Part shown: positions 5,476 through 5,597 of the stretch, one piece after another
Position numbering within the stretch: the stretch's first letter is position 1
Layout: the number at the start of each line of letters is the position of its first letter
NCBI GenBank assembly: GCA_903906615.1
Contig: CAIVKT010000328.1
Coordinates: 1 to 5,597 of the forward strand
Direction of reading: 5' to 3'
DNA from: an uncultured Bacteroidota bacterium
GTDB taxonomy: Bacteria > Bacteroidota > Bacteroidia > Chitinophagales > Chitinophagaceae
DNA length: 5,597 nucleotides
Program-made: the position numbers and the translations under genes
Notes under the pieces: model-generated
Seen by the model: only the letters and a program-made list of their open reading frames with translations
What the model was told of the DNA's origin: nothing
Database searches by the model: none

Positions 5476-5597
5476 TTATAGTGGACAATATTAAGAAAGT
5501 ATAGTTTAATTCTTAGAGGATAACTGTTTATGTTTTGCAAATATTTTTATAGAACCGCACTTCTTTTTAAATTTGGCTTCATCTATTCGTGATTGAG
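5476..5597. other. A/T-rich leader upstream of the sigma operon
   Basis: No gene is supported here. On the - strand, AATATTTG (5545-5538) is one base from the TAnnTTTG -7 consensus and would give a leader of about 70 bases. However, no TTG lies at the expected distance upstream, so I do not call it as a promoter. A 29-codon open frame on the - strand enters from the right edge and stops at 5506. It could be the end of a gene outside the window, but an open frame of that length is expected by chance in DNA this A/T-rich. Confidence 0.5.

Noticed and set aside
5462..5488. TTG start at 5488 for the sigma factor
   Set aside because: The purine-rich ribosome-binding candidate lies within this extension, and the ATG at 5461 gives a normal ECF length.
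5538..5545. AATATTTG as a -7 element for the sigma operon
   Set aside because: It has one mismatch and no TTG about 19-22 bases upstream, so the evidence is too weak to call it a promoter.
5506..5595. Open frame entering from the right edge on the - strand (29 codons, ending SSKN)
   Set aside because: It is A/T-rich with codon use unlike the neighbouring genes, has no family motif, and is short enough to occur by chance. It remains possible as the end of an outside gene.

Overview
The window looks like ordinary chromosomal DNA of a Bacteroidota, possibly Chitinophagaceae-like. The reasons are moderate GC with A/T-rich gaps, weak or absent Shine-Dalgarno sequences, promoters fitting the Bacteroidota pattern TTG-N(19-22)-TAnnTTTG, and a typical Bacteroidota cluster of ECF sigma factor, membrane protein and Spy/LTxxQ-type periplasmic protein. 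The taxon is inferred from these features only. No RNA genes, mobile elements or CRISPR arrays were seen.

Layout: (1) Positions 1-47 may hold the last codons of a + strand gene, followed by a 27-bp perfect inverted repeat (57-112) that can terminate transcription from both sides. (2) A class I SAM-dependent methyltransferase lies on the - strand (165-893). (3) A 67-bp gap (894-960) carries two back-to-back promoters. (4) A two-gene + strand operon follows: an Alg5/DPG-synthase-like family 2 glycosyltransferase (961-1713) and, 11 bp later, a multi-pass GT-C membrane glycosyltransferase with a C-terminal TPR domain (1725-3629). (5) A gap with an A-rich repeat tract and a second bidirectional terminator (3687-3723) separates this operon from the convergent cluster. 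(6) A three-gene - strand operon reads from right to left: ECF sigma factor (4901-5461), single-pass anti-sigma-like protein (4226-4867) and secreted Spy/CpxP-like protein (3740-4195). The last 136 bp (5462-5597) are an A/T-rich leader without a convincing promoter.

Functional reading: the + strand pair fits a donor/transferase couple. The Alg5-like enzyme would load a sugar onto polyprenyl phosphate on the cytoplasmic face, and the GT-C enzyme would transfer it to an acceptor on the periplasmic side, where the TPR domain is also predicted to lie. The divergent methyltransferase may act in the same glycan or lipid pathway, but only its position supports that. The - strand trio looks like an envelope-sensing switch. 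The secreted LTxxQ protein would sense, the single-pass protein would carry the signal across the membrane, and its three N-terminal P-x-G-Y-F repeats would be candidate contacts for the sigma factor. The two most notable points are the TMTC-like GT-C plus TPR architecture and the triple P-x-G-Y-F repeat.
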